From Streptomyces panaciradicis (GTDB lineage: Bacteria; Actinomycetota; Actinomycetes; Streptomycetales; Streptomycetaceae): a stretch of 64,000 bases of DNA. Numbering within the stretch: the stretch's first letter is position 1; the number at the start of each line of letters is the position of its first letter. The translations under genes were made by a program, and so were the position numbers. Shown piece by piece: positions 24,066 through 32,729 of this stretch. The stretch covers positions 1 through 64,000 of the forward strand of contig NZ_JAMGBF010000109.1 in the NCBI RefSeq assembly GCF_023516615.1, in the 5' to 3' direction. A model generated the notes under the pieces. It searched no databases, was not told where the DNA came from, and worked only from the letters and a program-made list of their open reading frames with translations.

Positions 24066-25666
24066 GCCCCGTCCACCGCCTCCCGGTAGGCCGCCGCCTC
24101 CTCCAGGTCCAGGCGGCGCAGCAGGGTGCGCAGCATCTCGTCGTCGATGTAGCGGCCGTCGCGGAGGCGGACGAACATCGCGCGCTCGGCGCCGATCATC
24201 TCCCTGGACAGGCGGCGGTAGGTGTCGTCGACGGACTCGCCGGTGATCGGGTTGGTCTGGCCGAGGCGTTCCCAGACGGCGTTGCGGCGGCGCTCCAGGC
24301 TCTGGCGGAGGCGGTCGGCGAGGGGCGGCGGGAGGGTGTTGCGCTCGTCGGTGAGGAGTTCGTCGAGGCGCTGCTCGGCGACCCGGGAGGCCTGCGCCTG
24401 GGCGTTGGCCTCGGCGAGGGTCTCGGCCTGGGCGTCCCGGCCGGGGAATTTCAGCAGGCGGATCAACGGGGCCAGGGTGAGGCCCTGGACGACCAGGGTG
24501 CCGATGACGGTGGTGAAGGTCAGGAAGAGGATGAGGTTGCGCTGAGGGAACGGTTCGCCGCCGTGCACGGTGAGCGGGATGGAGAAGGCGATGGCCAGCG
24601 AGACCACGCCCCGCATGGCGGCCCAGGAGGTGACGATCGGCCCTCTCCAGGTGGGGTTCTCCTCGCGTTCCCTGATCCGCGCCGACACCATCCGGGGCAC
24701 GAAGGTCCCCGGGTAGACCCAGACGAACCGGGCCGCGACGACCACCAGGAAGAGGGCGATCGCGTACCAGGCGGCGTCGACGCCCTCGTACTCCCCGAGG
24801 CCCCTGAGCACGACCGGCAGCTGCAGTCCGATCAGGGCGAACACCGCCGACTCCAGGACGAACGCGACCACCTTCCACACCGCCTCCTCCTGGAGGCGGG
24901 TGGCGAAGTCGACCTCCCACGCGCGGTGTCCGATGTAGAGGGCGACGACCACGACCGCGAGGACGCCGGAGGCGTGCACCTGCTCGGCGACGGCGTAGGC
25001 GACGAACGGGATCAGCAGGGACATCGTGTTCTGCAGGAGCGCCTCCTTCACGTGCGTGCGCAGCCAGTGGATCGGCAGCATCAGCACCAGGCCGACCGCG
25101 ACGCCCCCCACCGCCGCGAGCAGGAACTCGCCGATCCCGCCGATCCAGGACGCGCCCTCGCCGACGGCAGCCGCGACGGCGACCCGGTAGGCGGTGATCG
25201 CGGTGGCGTCGTTCAGCAGGGACTCGCCCTGCAGGATCGTGGTGATCCGGGAGGGCAGGCCGACCCGGCGGGCGACCGCCGCCGCGGCGACCGCGTCGGT
25301 CGGCGCCACGACCGCGCCGAGCGCCAGCGCCGCGGGCAGGGGCAGCCCGGGCACGATCTGGTAGGCGGCCCAGCCGACGACGAAGGTCGCGAAGAGCACG
25401 TACCCGACCGACAGCAGGGCCACCGGCCGCATCGAGGCGCGCAGGTCGAGGTACGAGCTCTCGACGCCCTCCTTGTGCAGCAGCGGGGGCAGCACCAGCG
25501 GCAGCACGATCTCGGGGTCGAGCGTGTAGTCCGGCATGCCCGGGATGCCGGACACCACCAGCCCCACGGCGACGAGCACCAGGGGCGCCGGCACCGGGGT
25601 CCGCCGGGCCGCCGCCGCGACCGCGGTACTGCCCGCCACCAGCAACAGCAGCGGCATCACGTCCAT
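24062..25666 (-). CDS. Na+/H+ antiporter (CPA1 family)
   Basis: 534 residues with about 11-12 membrane helices and a long cytoplasmic C-terminal region (from about 400). Hallmark residues lie in LALGAVVAPTDAVAAAAVAR and LLNDATAITAYRVAV, the CPA1 ion-binding helices. It exchanges cytoplasmic Na+ for protons in pH/salt homeostasis. ATG 25666 chosen; upstream in-frame residues are Arg/Gly/Asp-rich and not membrane-like. Confidence 0.88.
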   Translation of the reverse strand: MDVMPLLLLVAGSTAVAAAARRTPVPAPLVLVAVGLVVSGIPGMPDYTLDPEIVLPLVLPPLLHKEGVESSYLDLRASMRPVALLSVGYVLFATFVVGWAAYQIVPGLPLPAALALGAVVAPTDAVAAAAVARRVGLPSRITTILQGESLLNDATAITAYRVAVAAAVGEGASWIGGIGEFLLAAVGGVAVGLVLMLPIHWLRTHVKEALLQNTMSLLIPFVAYAVAEQVHASGVLAVVVVALYIGHRAWEVDFATRLQEEAVWKVVAFVLESAVFALIGLQLPVVLRGLGEYEGVDAAWYAIALFLVVVAARFVWVYPGTFVPRMVSARIREREENPTWRGPIVTSWAAMRGVVSLAIAFSIPLTVHGGEPFPQRNLILFLTFTTVIGTLVVQGLTLAPLIRLLKFPGRDAQAETLAEANAQAQASRVAEQRLDELLTDERNTLPPPLADRLRQSLERRRNAVWERLGQTNPITGESVDDTYRRLSREMIGAERAMFVRLRDGRYIDDEMLRTLLRRLDLEEAAAYREAVDGA

Positions 25667-25752
25667 GGCCCTCGCCCGCCCTCGTTCATCGTCGTCCGCC
25701 CGCCCTCGATTTTCCGCGCGGCCGTCCGCGCGGCCGTCGTAACCTGGCAATC

Positions 25753-26013
25753 ATGAAACAGTGCACGCACGCCGACGCGCTGCCGCACCCGGAACCCGAG
25801 CCGCTGAGCGACACGTGTCCGGAGTGCCTGCGGGACGGCACGCACCCGGTACAGCTTCGGCTGTGCCTCACCTGCGGCCACGTCGGCTGCTGCGACTCCT
25901 CGCCCGGCCGGCACGCCACGGAGCACCACAAGGACTCCGACCACCCGATCATGCGGACGTTCGAGCCCGGGGAGAACTGGCGTTGGTGCTTCGTGGACCA
26001 CGTTCTCGTGTGA
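25753..26013 (+). CDS. UBP-type zinc-finger protein
   Basis: 86 residues. Zinc ligands CTH, CPECL, CLTCGHVGCCDS, and a His cluster HATEHHKDSDHPIM follow the ZnF-UBP (BUZ) pattern. Bacterial stand-alone members have no proven role. Sits just upstream of the SigH locus on the same strand but separated by 269 bp. Confidence 0.8.
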   Translation: MKQCTHADALPHPEPEPLSDTCPECLRDGTHPVQLRLCLTCGHVGCCDSSPGRHATEHHKDSDHPIMRTFEPGENWRWCFVDHVLV

Positions 26014-26048
26014 CCCTGGAGGACCGGGGACGGGCAACGATCCGGACG

Positions 26049-26073
26049 GTTCGACCGTCTGACGTCTGGGTAC
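26049..26073 (+). promoter_or_regulatory. Sigma-B/SigH-type stress promoter of the sigH operon
   Basis: GTTC (26049-26052), 15-bp spacer, GGGTAC (26068-26073): the consensus of Streptomyces sigma-B-like factors (GTTT-N14-16-GGGTAY). It lies 210 bp before the anti-sigma gene. The S. coelicolor sigH operon is known to have several promoters including stress-induced, autoregulated ones. Confidence 0.65.
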
Positions 26074-26282
26074 GTCAACCCGGCGCGCGTTCTTCCCATT
26101 TGGAGCCGCAGACCCCTAGACACGGAGCGTGTCCACAGTTTTACTGTGAGTGACGGCAAGGGGTCGGGGTCCCGGGGACAGGAAAGTTGAGGGCGCGATA
26201 GCGTCACCGCTGAAGCACACGTCGCGTTACCCCGGGGGGCGACCCTCGGCCCTGTAAAGCTTGTACCACCATGGAGGTGAGG

Positions 26283-26696
26283 GTGTCCCAGATCGCAGGC
26301 GAGCCCGCGACCCAGGACTTCGTCGAAGTCCGGCTGCCGGCCGCGGGTGCCTACCTGTCGGTGCTGCGTACGGCCACGGCCGGTCTCGCGGCCCGTTTGG
26401 ACTTCACCCTCGACGAGATCGAGGACCTGCGCATCGCGGTGGACGAGGCCTGCGCGATCCTGCTCCAGCAGGCCGTGCCCGGCTCGGTGCTCAGCTGCGT
26501 CTTCCGCCTCGTCGACGACTCTCTCGAGGTCACCGTCTCGGCCCCGACCACGGACGGTCACGCCCCCTCGCGGGACACCTTCGCCTGGACCGTCCTGTCC
26601 GCTCTCGCGGGCAAGGTCTCCTCCGCCGTGGACGAGGACAAAACCGTTTCGATCAGCCTCTACAAACAGCGCGGCGCGGGACCCGGGCCGGCGTGA
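26283..26696 (+). CDS. prsH: Anti-sigma-H factor (UshX/PrsH), HATPase-like
   Basis: 137 residues. HATPase_c-like serine-kinase/anti-sigma fold: the N-box helix LRIAVDEACAILLQQA is visible, though the ATP-lid glycines are weak. It binds and blocks SigH and itself can be released by anti-anti-sigma proteins such as BldG (known in S. coelicolor). GTG 26283 is preferred over ATG 26271, since GGAGGTGAGG lies directly in front. Stop overlaps the sigH start as GTGA. Confidence 0.88.
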   Translation: MSQIAGEPATQDFVEVRLPAAGAYLSVLRTATAGLAARLDFTLDEIEDLRIAVDEACAILLQQAVPGSVLSCVFRLVDDSLEVTVSAPTTDGHAPSRDTFAWTVLSALAGKVSSAVDEDKTVSISLYKQRGAGPGPA

Positions 26697-27802
26697 GGAC
26701 AGGGGACGGGCCGGTGCGTGACGAAGAGCGCGGCACAAGGGAGCTGCCGGCCGAGGGCACGGGCAAATCCCGCGGCACGGGCGATGCAGTCGAGGGCATG
26801 GCGGGCATTCCCGAGCAGGCCCGGCCGCACCCGGAGGACACCTCCCCCGCGGCCGGTCTCCTGGACGACGGGCAGTGGGATCGGGAAGGTGTCGCGCCGG
26901 GTACGCCCGCGGACGGGCCGACGGGGATCTCCCCGGCCCGCCCGGCGGCGAGGGCTCGGCGACGGACAACGGGCGGGACGATGAGCGAGCACGAGCGAGA
27001 CGACCAGCAGGACGCGCAGAGCGTGCCGCGGGCCACGCAGCACGACGCACAGGACCGCAGCGGGGCGCGCGCCATGTTCGTCGAACTGCGGGGACTGAAG
27101 GACGGCAGCCCGGAGTACGCGGAACTGCGCAACCGGCTGGTCCGGATGCACCTGCCGCTCGTCGAGCACCTCGCGCGCCGCTTCCGCAACCGCGGCGAGC
27201 CGCTGGACGACCTCACCCAGGTCGCCACCATCGGTCTGATCAAGTCCGTCGACCGTTTCGACCCGGACCGCGGCGTGGAGTTCTCCACGTACGCGACGCC
27301 CACGGTCGTCGGCGAGATCAAGCGTCACTTCCGCGACAAGGGCTGGGCGGTCCGCGTGCCGCGCCGCCTGCAGGAGCTGCGGCTGGCGCTGACCACGGCG
27401 ACCGCGGAGCTCTCCCAGCTGCACGGCCGCTCCCCCACGGTCCACGAGCTGGCCGAGAAGCTCGCCATCTCGGAGGAGGAGGTCCTGGAGGGCCTGGAGT
27501 CCGCCAACGCGTACTCCACGCTGTCCCTGGACGTCCCGGACACCGACGACGAGTCCCCGGCGGTCGCGGACACCCTGGGCGCGGAGGACGAGGCGCTGGA
27601 GGGCGTCGAGTACCGCGAGTCCCTCAAGCCGCTGCTGGAGGACCTGCCGCCCCGGGAGAAGCGGATCCTGCTGCTGCGGTTCTTCGGCAACATGACCCAG
27701 TCGCAGATCGCGCAGGAGGTCGGCATCTCGCAGATGCACGTCTCGCGCCTGCTGGCCCGCACGCTGGCCCAGCTGCGGGAGAAGCTCCTGGTGGAGGAGT
27801 AG
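26693..27802 (+). CDS. sigH: Stress-response sigma factor SigH (sigma-B family), long form
   Basis: 369 residues from the coupled GTG 26693. Residues 1-110 are an acidic, Pro/Gly-rich extension absent from other SigB-type factors. Region 2 is LVEHLARRFRNRGEPLDDL to FSTYATPTVVGEIKRHFRDK, region 3 GRSPTVHELAEKL, region 4 LPPREKRILLLRFFGNM with SQIAQEVGISQMHVSR. An internal ATG at 26981 (residue 97, MSEHERDD) would give a shorter form; multiple SigH isoforms are documented in S. coelicolor. It controls osmotic/heat stress and development genes. Confidence 0.93.
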   Translation: MRTGDGPVRDEERGTRELPAEGTGKSRGTGDAVEGMAGIPEQARPHPEDTSPAAGLLDDGQWDREGVAPGTPADGPTGISPARPAARARRRTTGGTMSEHERDDQQDAQSVPRATQHDAQDRSGARAMFVELRGLKDGSPEYAELRNRLVRMHLPLVEHLARRFRNRGEPLDDLTQVATIGLIKSVDRFDPDRGVEFSTYATPTVVGEIKRHFRDKGWAVRVPRRLQELRLALTTATAELSQLHGRSPTVHELAEKLAISEEEVLEGLESANAYSTLSLDVPDTDDESPAVADTLGAEDEALEGVEYRESLKPLLEDLPPREKRILLLRFFGNMTQSQIAQEVGISQMHVSRLLARTLAQLREKLLVEE

Positions 27803-27829
27803 ACCGGCGGTCGCTACGGCGTCGTAGGA

Positions 27830-28279
27830 TTACCGCCCGCCGTCCTGTGCGCGGCCCGGACCCTTGATCCCGAGGGCCTGGGTCGTGGCCGGATTGACCA
27901 GCAGCACCAGGGAGGCGACGGCGACGACCGCCAGCGCGATCCCCGCCGGAATGGCCACGCTGTCGGCCTGCAGCAGGTTGTACGCCACCGGCAGCGCCAT
28001 GATCTGCGTGATGACGGCCGGGCCCCGGCTCCAGCTCTTGCGCTTCAGCAGCCCGCGGGCGGCCAGCAGCGGCAGCAGGGCGAGGACGATCAGGGTGATG
28101 CCGCCGGTGACGGCGGACCCGCGGTCGTGCGGTGAGCCCGCCAGGCCCTCCGCGAGCATCCAGACGCCGCCGACGACCAGCGCCAGCCCCTCCAGCGCGG
28201 CGAGCGCGGCCGCACAGGTCAGGCGGCGGGGGCGGGGGCCGCTGTCTTCCTCGGTGGCGGGGGTCTGCTCAGTGGTCAC
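27830..28279 (-). CDS. Four-helix integral membrane protein
   Basis: 149 residues with four predicted membrane helices between residues 24 and 138 and a short N-terminal Glu/Pro-rich tail. GTG 28279 is the best start; longer in-frame sequence is Arg/Gly-rich. Convergent with sigH, divergent from the lipid kinase. A Streptomyces membrane protein of unknown function. Confidence 0.7.
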   Translation of the reverse strand: MTTEQTPATEEDSGPRPRRLTCAAALAALEGLALVVGGVWMLAEGLAGSPHDRGSAVTGGITLIVLALLPLLAARGLLKRKSWSRGPAVITQIMALPVAYNLLQADSVAIPAGIALAVVAVASLVLLVNPATTQALGIKGPGRAQDGGR

Positions 28280-28419
28280 CTCTGAAGGGTAGCCCCGGGG
28301 ACGCGGGCCCCCACGGCGAGGTTGAGGGCGCCGCCCGTGGTGAGCCTCACGCCCCTGCCTCTTACCTGATCCACACCTCGCCCTGTGCCCGGTACCACCC
28401 AGTAGGTACGCTGCAACCC

Positions 28420-29388
28420 ATGCGTGCACTTCTCGTGGTCAACCCGGCAGCCACCACCACAAGCGCACGTAGGCGCGACGTCCTGATCCACGCCCTGGCG
28501 AGCGAGATGAAGCTCGAAGTGGTCACCACCGAGTACCGCGGCCACGCGCGCGACCTCGGCCGGCAGGCCGCGGACAGCGACGACATCGACCTCGTGGTCG
28601 CCCTCGGCGGCGACGGCACGGTCAACGAGGTCGTCAACGGCCTCCTCCACGCCGGGCCCAACCCGGACGGGCTTCCCCGCCTCGCCGTGGTCCCCGGCGG
28701 CTCCACCAATGTCTTCGCCCGCGCGCTGGGGCTGCCCAACGACGCCGTCGACGCGACCGGCGCGCTGCTGGACGCGCTGAACGAGGGCAGCGAGCGCACG
28801 GTCGGCATGGGCCTCGCGGCGGGCACGCCGGGTACCGAGGACGAGGCGGTGCCCGCCCGCTGGTTCACCTTCTGTGCGGGGCTCGGCTTCGACGCGGGTG
28901 TGGTGGGCCGGGTGGAACAGCAGCGCGAACAGGGCAGGAAGTCCACGCACGCCCTTTATCTGCGCCAGGTGGTACGGCAGTACTTGCAGGAGCCGAACAA
29001 GCGGCACGGCACGATCACCTTGGAGCGGCCCGGTGAGGATCCGGTGACCGATCTCGTGCTCTCCATAATCTGCAACACCTCGCCGTGGACGTATCTGGGT
29101 AATCGTCCGGTGTACGCGGCGCCTAAGGCTTCGTTCGATACCGGGCTCGACGTACTCGGTCTCAGCCGTATGTCCACGGTGGCGGTTGCCCGGTATGCCA
29201 CACAGTTGCTCACTTCGTCCGCCGACCGCGGACCCCACGGCCGGCACGTGGCATCCCTGCACGACCTGGACCGGTTCACCTTGCATTCGAAGGTGCCGCT
29301 GCCCCTCCAGATGGACGGCGACCACCTCGGGCTGCGTACGAGCGTGACGTTCACAGGCGTACGCCGTGCACTGCGTGTGATTGTGTGA
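28420..29388 (+). CDS. Diacylglycerol-kinase-family lipid kinase (DagK/YegS type)
   Basis: 322 residues. Nucleotide motif ALGGDGTVNEVVNGLL, preceded by LLVVNPAATTTSARR, and VPGGSTNVFARALGLP; the second domain has CAGLGFDAGVV. These enzymes phosphorylate diacylglycerol or related lipids from ATP at the inner membrane face. ATG 28420; a TAGGTA hexamer 12 bp upstream suggests a very short leader. Monocistronic before the wblE region. Confidence 0.87.
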   Translation: MRALLVVNPAATTTSARRRDVLIHALASEMKLEVVTTEYRGHARDLGRQAADSDDIDLVVALGGDGTVNEVVNGLLHAGPNPDGLPRLAVVPGGSTNVFARALGLPNDAVDATGALLDALNEGSERTVGMGLAAGTPGTEDEAVPARWFTFCAGLGFDAGVVGRVEQQREQGRKSTHALYLRQVVRQYLQEPNKRHGTITLERPGEDPVTDLVLSIICNTSPWTYLGNRPVYAAPKASFDTGLDVLGLSRMSTVAVARYATQLLTSSADRGPHGRHVASLHDLDRFTLHSKVPLPLQMDGDHLGLRTSVTFTGVRRALRVIV

Positions 29389-29648
29389 GCAGAAGGGGCC
29401 AAAGTCCTTTCACTCGAACGTTTAGGCCAGGGTCCACCCCATGGAAGTACGGCTGTGACCTAGTCGACACCGAGGAATCAAAAAAAACTTTCCGGAAGGG
29501 GTTGTATCCGCCGCTGAGGTTTGCGAGTCTCTACGTGGCGATCGGGACAGCCCGCAACACCGGCATCCACAGATCACCGGAACCCCTCTTCGATTAACAG
29601 GACCCGCGCCGGGGAACTGGCGGTAGGCCCTTCACTTGTTGAGGGATT
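29389..29648 (+). promoter_or_regulatory. wblE upstream region, AT-richer, long leader
   Basis: About 320 bp separate the lipid kinase from wblE. The part around 29475-29530 is unusually A/T-rich for this genome, with an A7 run (29481-29487) followed by TTGTAT at 29502-29507, so the promoter is probably here and the wblE leader about 150-200 nt. A GGAAT at 29474 is too far (22 bp) from the next GTT to be a SigR promoter. No ORF here is convincing. Confidence 0.4.
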
Positions 29649-29664
29649 CGTGAAAGCGTTCACA
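29649..29664 (+). promoter_or_regulatory. CRP/cNMP-regulator-type box before wblE
   Basis: CGTGAAAGCGTTCACA matches the CRP palindrome TGTGA-N6-TCACA at 9 of 10 defined positions. It is centred about 50 bp before the wblE start codon. In mycobacteria CRP controls the orthologous whiB1, so conservation of this link is plausible. Confidence 0.6.
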
Positions 29665-29707
29665 TTCACAAGCAACTTGCACGTAATACCAAGGAGAGGT
29701 AGCAGCC

Positions 29708-29965
29708 ATGGACTGGCGTCACAACGCCGTTTGCCGCGAGGAAGACCCCGAGCTCTTCTTCCCCATCGGCAACACCGGTCCTGCGCTGCTGCAGATCGAG
29801 GAAGCCAAGGCCGTCTGCCGTCGCTGCCCCGTCATGGATCAGTGTCTGCAGTGGGCGCTCGAGTCCGGTCAGGACTCCGGCGTCTGGGGTGGTCTCAGCG
29901 AGGACGAGCGTCGCGCGATGAAGCGCCGTGCCGCCCGCAACCGGGCCCGTCAGGCCTCCGCCTGA
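29708..29965 (+). CDS. wblE: WhiB-family iron-sulfur regulator WblE
   Basis: 85 residues. Four cluster ligands Cys9, Cys37, Cys40 and Cys46 (CRRCPVMDQC) hold a [4Fe-4S] cluster that reacts with NO and oxygen. The turn GVWGG at 58-62 and the basic tail (RRAMKRRAARNRARQ) touch sigma factor and DNA. It is the WhiB1 orthologue, thought to be essential or near-essential, partnering the principal sigma factor. Ribosome site AAGGAGAGG. Neighbour of the PdtaS-like kinase as in mycobacteria. Confidence 0.95.
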   Translation: MDWRHNAVCREEDPELFFPIGNTGPALLQIEEAKAVCRRCPVMDQCLQWALESGQDSGVWGGLSEDERRAMKRRAARNRARQASA

Positions 29966-30086
29966 CAACACCCGCCCCGCAAACAGCCTGAGCTTGGCGG
30001 CGCGTACAGCGAGTACGCATCTCCCGCCCCCGAGCCGCAGCGCGCAGTACCCCCGATGCGCAGCACAAGCTGGCAACGAGCATTCG

Positions 30087-30116
30087 AGCCCCGGACCCGG
30101 GACAGGGTCCGGGGCT
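30087..30116. terminator. Terminator between wblE and the histidine kinase gene
   Basis: Perfect 12-bp stem AGCCCCGGACCC (30087-30098) with GGGTCCGGGGCT (30105-30116), 6-nt loop, followed by TCTT. Lies between convergent genes. Confidence 0.85.
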
Positions 30117-30172
30117 TCTTGCTGTGGTCCTCGTTTCCCCGCCGAGGGCTTCCCGAGTGACCGGCGCCCTTT

Positions 30173-31648
30173 CTACTTCCCGGCCCGCACCGGCACGTCG
30201 AGGATGACCCGGGTGCCCCGCTCGGGAGCCGGGACCATGTCGAAGGTGCCGCCCAACTCCCCCTCCACCAGCGTCCGTACGATCTGCAGGCCGAGGTTGC
30301 CCGCGGTCTGCGGGTCGAAGCCGTCGGGCAGACCGACGCCGTCGTCCTGGACGGTGACCAGCAGGCGGGCCTCCTTCGTGGTGCCCCCGCGGACGGCCGA
30401 GACCTCGACCGTGCCGGTGTCGCCCTCACGGAAACCGTGTTCGAGGGCGTTCTGCAGGATCTCGGTGAGCACCATGGACAGCGGGGTGGCGACCTCCGCG
30501 TCCAGGATCCCGAACCGGCCGGTGCGCCGGCCGGTCACCTTGCCCGGCGAGATCTCCGCGACCATGGCCAGCACCCGGTCGGCGATCTCGTCGAACTCCA
30601 CGCGCTCGTCCAGGTTCTGAGACAGCGTCTCGTGCACGATCGCGATGGAGCCGACCCGCCGCACCGCCTCCTCCAGCGCCTCGCGGCCGCGCTCGGAGTC
30701 GATGCGCCGGGCCTGGAGGCGAAGGAGGGCGGCGACCGTCTGGAGGTTGTTCTTCACCCGGTGGTGGATCTCCCGGATGGTCGCGTCCTTGGTAATCAAC
30801 TCGCGCTCGCGGCGGCGCAGTTCGGTGACGTCGCGGAGCAGGACGAGTGAACCGATGCGGGTGCCCTTGGGTTTGAGCGGGATCGCGCGGAACTGGATGA
30901 CCCCGTCGTGCGCCTCGATCTCGAACTCGCGCGGCGCCCAGCCGCTGGCCACCTTGGACAGCGCCTCGTCCACCGGGCCGCGTGTCGGGGCGAGTTCGGC
31001 GGTGGTCCGGCCCAGGTGCTGGCCGACGAGGTCGGAGGCGAGGCCCATGCGGTGGTACGCGGACAGCGCGTTCGGCGAGGCGTACTGGACGATGCCGTCC
31101 GCGTCGAGCCGGATCAGGCCGTCGCCGACGCGCGGGGCGGCGTCCATGTCCATCTGCTGGTTGGCGAAGGGGAAGGCGCCGGCCGCGATCATCTGCGCGA
31201 GGTCGGAGGCGCTCTGGAGGTAGGTCAGCTCCAGGCGGCTCGGGGTGCGCACGGTCAGCAGGTTGGTGTTGCGGGCGATGACGCCGAGGACGCGCCCTTC
31301 GCGTCGTACTGGGATCGACTCGACCCGGACCGGGACCTCCTCGCGCCACTCCGGGTCGCCCTCGCGCACGATCCGGCCCTCGTCCAGGGCGGCGTCCAGC
31401 ATGGGGCGGCGGCCGCGCGGGACGAGGTGGCCGACCATGTCGTCCTGGTAGGAGGTGGGGCCGGTGTTGGGCCGCATCTGGGCCACGGACACGTACCGGG
31501 TGCCGTCGCTGGTGGGGACCCACAGGACGAGGTCGGCGAAGGAGAGGTCGGAGAGCAGCTGCCACTCCGAGACCAGCAGATGGAGCCACTCGAGGTCGGA
31601 GTCGTCGAGCGCGGTGTGCTGGCGGACCAGTTCGTTCATGGAGGGCAC
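30173..31648 (-). CDS. pdtaS: PdtaS-like sensor histidine kinase (GAF-PAS-HisKA_2)
   Basis: 491 residues, cytoplasmic. GAF-like domain about 25-155, PAS about 170-275, HisKA_2 dimerisation helix with the phosphoacceptor in EIHHRVKNNLQTVA (His295/296), and HATPase with LTEILQNALEHGF and DDGVGLPDGF. It is the orthologue of mycobacterial PdtaS, which phosphorylates an ANTAR RNA-binding response regulator. GTG 31648 chosen (MPSMNELVRQ). Convergent to wblE. A DasR-type site lies 240 bp upstream. Confidence 0.88.
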   Translation of the reverse strand: MPSMNELVRQHTALDDSDLEWLHLLVSEWQLLSDLSFADLVLWVPTSDGTRYVSVAQMRPNTGPTSYQDDMVGHLVPRGRRPMLDAALDEGRIVREGDPEWREEVPVRVESIPVRREGRVLGVIARNTNLLTVRTPSRLELTYLQSASDLAQMIAAGAFPFANQQMDMDAAPRVGDGLIRLDADGIVQYASPNALSAYHRMGLASDLVGQHLGRTTAELAPTRGPVDEALSKVASGWAPREFEIEAHDGVIQFRAIPLKPKGTRIGSLVLLRDVTELRRRERELITKDATIREIHHRVKNNLQTVAALLRLQARRIDSERGREALEEAVRRVGSIAIVHETLSQNLDERVEFDEIADRVLAMVAEISPGKVTGRRTGRFGILDAEVATPLSMVLTEILQNALEHGFREGDTGTVEVSAVRGGTTKEARLLVTVQDDGVGLPDGFDPQTAGNLGLQIVRTLVEGELGGTFDMVPAPERGTRVILDVPVRAGK

Positions 31649-31891
31649 ATGTGCGAGCGTACCTGGGGGTATGTGCGGCCCAGAAACACCCGCGGGCCGC
31701 GGCGCCTGGGAGGGACCCTCAACCCTCCCGGCACCGCAGCCCGGAGCAGTATCGGCCGCGGGGTGTGCGGTCCCGGTGTCGGCCGAAGGGTGAGGAGCCG
31801 GGGCAGTCAGGGCAGAGAGCTCCGGTTCCTCGGTCCGTCTTCCTGTGCGGGGAAGACGGAAGCCTGTTCGTGCTGCTGCGCACTGTTTCAA

Positions 31892-31909
31892 GTGTGGACT
31901 AGACCACAC
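31892..31909. promoter_or_regulatory. DasR-type (dre) palindrome upstream of the histidine kinase
   Basis: GTGTGGACTAGACCACAC, 18 bp with arms GTGTGG/CCACAC. The 14-nt core TGTGGACTAGACCA is identical to the dre in front of dasR (39869-39882). The only promoter region it can serve is that of the minus-strand kinase gene; the 360-bp spacer between the kinase and TetR genes otherwise shows no gene. Confidence 0.65.
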
Positions 31910-32011
31910 GGGGTGTCCATGCGTTGGAGGCTGTTCGTTGTTGTTATTTTCCCGACCGCTCCAACTGTTCGGACGCCCTAGCATCCATCACGCAGCCTAG
32001 CCTGTGTGGGT

Positions 32012-32644
32012 TCATGTGCGGGGCCAGATGGCCAGGGCAATTTCCGCGAGCGCCGCCAGTTCCTCCCGGCTCGCCCCGTCCCGCGCCTGTTGCGACATGC
32101 CCTGGATCATCGCCCCGGTGTGCCGGGCGAGGGCACGGGCGTCGACACCGGCGGGCAGCTCCCCCGCCGCCGCGTCCGCCTCGATACGGCCGCGGATCGC
32201 GGCGATGGTGGCGTTGCGCCGCTCACGCAGGGACTGCTCGACCTCCGGGGTCGTGCAGTTGGCCGCCGCGTGCACGACGAGACAGCCGTGCGGGCGGCCG
32301 GGGGCCGTGTACTCGGCGGCGGCCTCGCGCAGCACCCGCGCCACGGCCGCCCGCGCGGTGGGCTCCTCGGCCAGGGCACGGTCGACGAAGGAGCCGTAGC
32401 GGGCGCCGTAGACGGTCACGACCTCGTCGAACAGCGCACGCTTGTCGCCGAAGGCCGCGTACAGGCTGGGCGCGCCGATGCCCATGACGCGGGTCAGGTC
32501 GGAGACGGAAGTGCCCTCGTAGCCGTGCTCCCAGAAGGCCATGACGGCCTTCTCCAGCGCGGTCTCACGGTCGAACGAACGAGGACGCCCGCGCGGCCTG
32601 CTCACGGTCGCCGCCTTCGCCCTCGGCTCCTCACTGCCCACCAT
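32012..32644 (-). CDS. TetR-family transcriptional regulator
   Basis: 210 residues. HTH region TSVSDLTRVMGIGAPSLYAAFG at about 44-65; helical ligand domain after residue 75. A Cys pair (residues about 128 and 137, HGCLVVHAAANC) is typical of the AcrR/NemR-like TetR_C_11 group, often reacting to electrophiles. ATG 32644. Target unknown. Confidence 0.85.
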   Translation of the reverse strand: MVGSEEPRAKAATVSRPRGRPRSFDRETALEKAVMAFWEHGYEGTSVSDLTRVMGIGAPSLYAAFGDKRALFDEVVTVYGARYGSFVDRALAEEPTARAAVARVLREAAAEYTAPGRPHGCLVVHAAANCTTPEVEQSLRERRNATIAAIRGRIEADAAAGELPAGVDARALARHTGAMIQGMSQQARDGASREELAALAEIALAIWPRT

Positions 32645-32729
32645 GGAGTGAATTGTATAGGGGACGCTAGAGAAATGACCGAGCACTGCTGTACGGTCCA
32701 GCGGCCCCCGCGGGGCGGTGCCGGTCGGG

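Noticed and set aside
27803..27829. Terminator between sigH and the convergent membrane protein gene
   Set aside because: Only short stems (5-6 bp) with long loops are present.
29474..29503. Possible SigR promoter before wblE (GGAAT ... GTT)
   Set aside because: The spacer is 22 bp, whereas SigR promoters need about 18; no other match nearby.
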